Below, piece by piece: positions 61,696-64,000 of a stretch of 64,000 bases of DNA. The notes beneath the pieces were generated by a model. The model was not told the DNA's origin and searched no databases. It saw nothing but the letters and a program-made list of their open reading frames with translations. Source of the DNA: Pontederia crassipes (lineage: Eukaryota > Streptophyta > Magnoliopsida > Commelinales > Pontederiaceae); assembly GCA_030549335.1 (NCBI GenBank), contig CM060197.1, positions 16,938,501 through 17,002,500 on the forward strand, written 5' to 3'. Made by a program: the position numbers and the translations under genes. Position 1 is the first letter of the stretch; each line of letters starts with the position of its first letter.

Positions 61696-63175
61696 ACTTA
61701 TAGCTTTGAACCTTACCCTAAGACTCTAATCCCCAAGAGCTCTATCAATGATTGTAACGGTTCAACTTCGGTTTGAAATAGAGTTAATGTTCTTGAGATC
61801 TATCATCTCTTAGGACACCCAAAGTATGTAATAAGTATCTATTACTTATAGCTTTGAACCTTACTCTAAGACTCTAATCCCCAAGAGCTTTAACATTGAT
61901 TGTAATGGTTCAACTTCGGTTTGAAATAGAGTTAAAGTTCCAAAGACCTATCACCTCTTAAGACACCCAAAGGTTGTAATAAGTATCTATAACTTATAGC
62001 TTTGAACCTTACTCTAAGACTCTAATCCCCAAGAGCTTTATCATTGATTGTAACGGTTCAACTTCGGTTTGAAATAGAGTTAAAGTTCCAAAGATCTATC
62101 ACCTCTTAGGACACCCAAAGGATGTAATAAGTATCTATAACTTATAGTTTTGAACCTTACTCTAAGACTCTAATCCCCAAGAGCTCTATCATTGATTGTA
62201 ACGGTTCAACTTCGGTTTGAAATAGAGTTAATGTTCTTGAGATCTATCATCTCTTAGGACACCCAAAGTATGTAATAAGTATCTATAACTTATAGCTTTG
62301 AACCTTACTCTAAGACTCTAATCCCCAAGAGCTTTAACATTGATTGTAACGGTTCAACTTCGGTTTGAAATAGAGTTAAAGTTCCAAAGATCTATCACCT
62401 CTTAGGACACCCAAAGGTTGTAATAAGTATTTATAACTTATAGCTTTGAACCTTACTCTAAGACTCTAATCCCCAAGAGCTCTATCATTGATTGTAACGG
62501 TTCAACTTCGGTTTGAAATAGAGTTAATGTTCTTGAGATCTATCATCTCTTAGGACACCCAAAGTATGTAATAAGTATCTATAACTTATAGCTTTGAACC
62601 TTACTCTAAGACTCTAATCCCCAAGAGCTTTAACATTGATTGTAACGGTTCAACTTCGGTTTGAAATAGAGTTAAAGTTCCAAAGATCTATCACCTCTTA
62701 GGACACCCAAAGGTTGTAATAAGTATCTATAACTTATAGCTTTGAACCTTACTCTAAGACTCTAATCCCCAAGAGCTTTATCATTGATTGTAATGGTTCA
62801 ACTTCGGTTTGAAATAGAGTTAAAGTTCCAAAGATCTATCACCTCTTAGGACACCCAAAGGTTGTAATAAGTCTCTATAACTTATAGCTTTCAACCTTAC
62901 TCTAAGACTCTAATCCCCAAGAGCTTTAACATTGATTGTAACGGTTCAACTTCGGTTTGAAATAGAGTTAAAGTTCCAAAGATCTATCACCTCTTGGGAC
63001 ACCCAAAGGTTGTAATAAGTATCTATAACTTATAGCTTTGAACCTTACTCTAAGACTCTAATCCCCAAGAGCTTTATCATTGATTGTAACGGTTCAACTT
63101 CGGTTTGAAATAGAGTTAAAGTTTCAAAGATCTATCACCTCTTAGGACACCCAAAGGTTGTAATAAGTTTCTATA
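61696..63175. repeat. Derivative cut to 10 monomers (1480 bp)
   Basis: The first seven monomers match 59476-60511 and the last three match 61252-61695, so five monomers (740 bp, those corresponding to 60512-61251, including the CTTCAGTTT and GAACGTTAC ones) are missing. Monomer phase is kept. Private tags are AATGG near 61906 and 62793 and ATAGTTTTG at 62148. The monomer at 62732 has lost GGTTGAAC and reads GGTTCAAC. Confidence 0.9.
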
Positions 63176-64000
63176 ACTTATAGCTTTGAACCTTACCCTA
63201 AGACTCTAATCCCCAAGAGCTCTATCAATGATTGTAACGGTTCAACTTCGGTTTGAAATAGAGTTAATGTTCTTGAGATCTATCATCTCTTAGGACACCC
63301 AAAGTATGTAATAAGTATCTATTACTTATAGCTTTGAACCTTACTCTAAGACACTAATCCCCAAGAGCTTTAACATTGATTGTAACGGTTCAACTTCGGT
63401 TTGAAATAGAGTTAAAGTTCCAAAGACCTATCACCTCTTAAGACACCCAAAGGTTGTAATAAGTATCTATAACTTATAGTTTTGAACCTTACTCTAAGAC
63501 TCTAATCCCCAAGAGCTTTATCATTGATTGTAACGGTTCAACTTCGGTTTGAAATAGAGTTAAAGTTCCAAAGATCTATCACCTCTTAGGACACCCAAAG
63601 GATGTAATAAGTATCTATAACTTATAGCTTTGAACCTTACTCTAAGACTCTAATCCCCAAGAGCTCTATCATTGATTGTAACGGTTCAACTTCGGTTTGA
63701 AATAGAGTTAATGTTCTTGAGATCTATCATCTCTTAGGACACCCAAAGTATGTAATAAGTATCTATAACTTATAGCTTTGAACCTTACTCTAAGACTCTA
63801 ATCCCCAAGAGCTTTAACATTGATTGTAACGGTTCAACTTCGGTTTGAAATAGAGTTAAAGTTCCAAAGATCTATCACCTCTTAGGACACCCAAAGGTTG
63901 TAATAAGTATTTATAACTTATAGCTTTGAACCTTACTCTAAGACTCTAATCCCCAAGAGCTCTATCATTGATTGTAACGGTTCAACTTCGGTTTGAAATA
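63176..64000. repeat. Next HOR copy, cut by the window end
   Basis: It restarts with TACCCTAAG/TCAATGATT at 63176, then type A with GACACTAATC (63324), ATAGTTTTG with GGATGT (63472), type C (63620), AGTATTTATA (63768) and the first 85 bases of a type C monomer (63916). The order is that of 61696 onward. The array clearly continues beyond the window. Confidence 0.92.

Larger units (their letters stand above)
1..64000. repeat. 148-bp satellite DNA array, whole window
   Basis: The window is a single head-to-tail array of a 148-bp monomer in one orientation. With ACTTATAGCT as monomer start, starts fall at 1, 149, 297, 445 and so on to 63916. The monomer is about 35% GC and has two conserved CpG sites, in AACGG and TTCGG. 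Typical monomers differ from the consensus at one to five positions; type C monomers differ at eight or more linked positions. No stop-free stretch longer than about 90 bases exists in the consensus on either strand, so I call no gene. No spacer, transposon or inverted segment was seen. Array size, purity and nested higher-order repeats match centromeric or pericentromeric satellites of eukaryotes; that role is inferred. The family is not one I recognise. Confidence 0.98.

Noticed and set aside
55036-63230. Telomere-like CCCTAA in TACCCTAAG monomers
   Set aside because: It is a single T to C change in CTCTAAG, once per 15-mer, with no tandem run of the hexamer.
1-64000. Short open reading frames on both strands
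   Set aside because: The consensus has stops in every frame at most about 90 bases apart, and a 148-bp period rotates the frame. What remains are repeated shadows of about 30 codons without start sites or protein features.
1-64000. CRISPR-like array
   Set aside because: There is no short repeat alternating with unique spacers. The full 148 bp is repeated with scattered substitutions, and no cas genes are present.
1-64000. Transposable element origin or insertion
   Set aside because: No terminal repeats, target duplications, poly-A tails or coding remnants were found, and no monomer is interrupted.
1-64000. Naming the species or the known satellite family
   Set aside because: I could not match the 148-bp consensus to a family I know. 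A guess between plant and animal would have no support in the sequence.

Overview
The whole window is one uninterrupted satellite DNA array. A 148-bp monomer (about 35% GC), counted here from the word ACTTATAGCT, is repeated head to tail in one orientation from base 1 to base 64000: 432 monomers plus an 85-bp partial one. I found no protein gene, RNA gene, transposon, inversion or unique spacer. In the consensus monomer every frame on both strands meets a stop within about 90 bases, and because 148 is not a multiple of 3 the frame rotates from one monomer to the next. Such an array points to a eukaryotic chromosome, and its size, purity and layered higher-order repeats (HORs) are typical of centromeric or pericentromeric heterochromatin. 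I do not recognise the monomer and cannot name the species or even decide between plant and animal.

Most monomers differ from the consensus at roughly one to five bases, and the differences recur as linked sets, so monomers can be typed and followed. Numbering is within the monomer. Type A: 50A, 104C, 118A. Type B: 58G with 97T and usually 142T. Type C: eight linked changes (47C, 93T, 98T, 99T, 100G, 111T, 130T, 131A). Type H: 24G with 97T. Other useful tags are 13C, 142C, 131A alone and 130A alone.

Layout. 1-14928: very large HORs, a 35-monomer unit (5180 bp) followed by a 29-monomer unit of 4282 bp present twice. 14929-16408: a mixed stretch. 16409-19368: a 10-monomer unit (1480 bp) in two copies, with a shortened third copy at 20109-21292. 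21293-26176: 7-, 8- and 9-monomer versions of one unit. 26177-38164: a mosaic of blocks that reappear far apart (a 1776-bp block recurs 9028 bp away, a 2220-bp block 5772 bp away). 38165-47043: a more mixed region with 5- and 19-monomer periods, starting with the only 1-bp deletion. 47044-49707: a 9-monomer unit twice. 49412-51779: an 8-monomer unit twice, sharing an end with the 9-mer. 51780-53851: mosaic. 53852-64000: a 15-monomer unit (2220 bp) repeated, with one derivative cut to 10 monomers.

Only three length changes were found in 64 kb: one 10-bp deletion present in two HOR copies and a single 1-bp deletion. The last monomer start (63916) agrees exactly with 432 x 148 minus 21. All else is base substitution and gain, loss or shuffling of whole monomers, the pattern expected from unequal exchange or conversion between aligned monomers. 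Possible functional marks inside the monomer are a 13-bp dyad (CTATAA-C-TTATAG) at the monomer junction and a core (positions 61-92) that carries none of the common subfamily markers.
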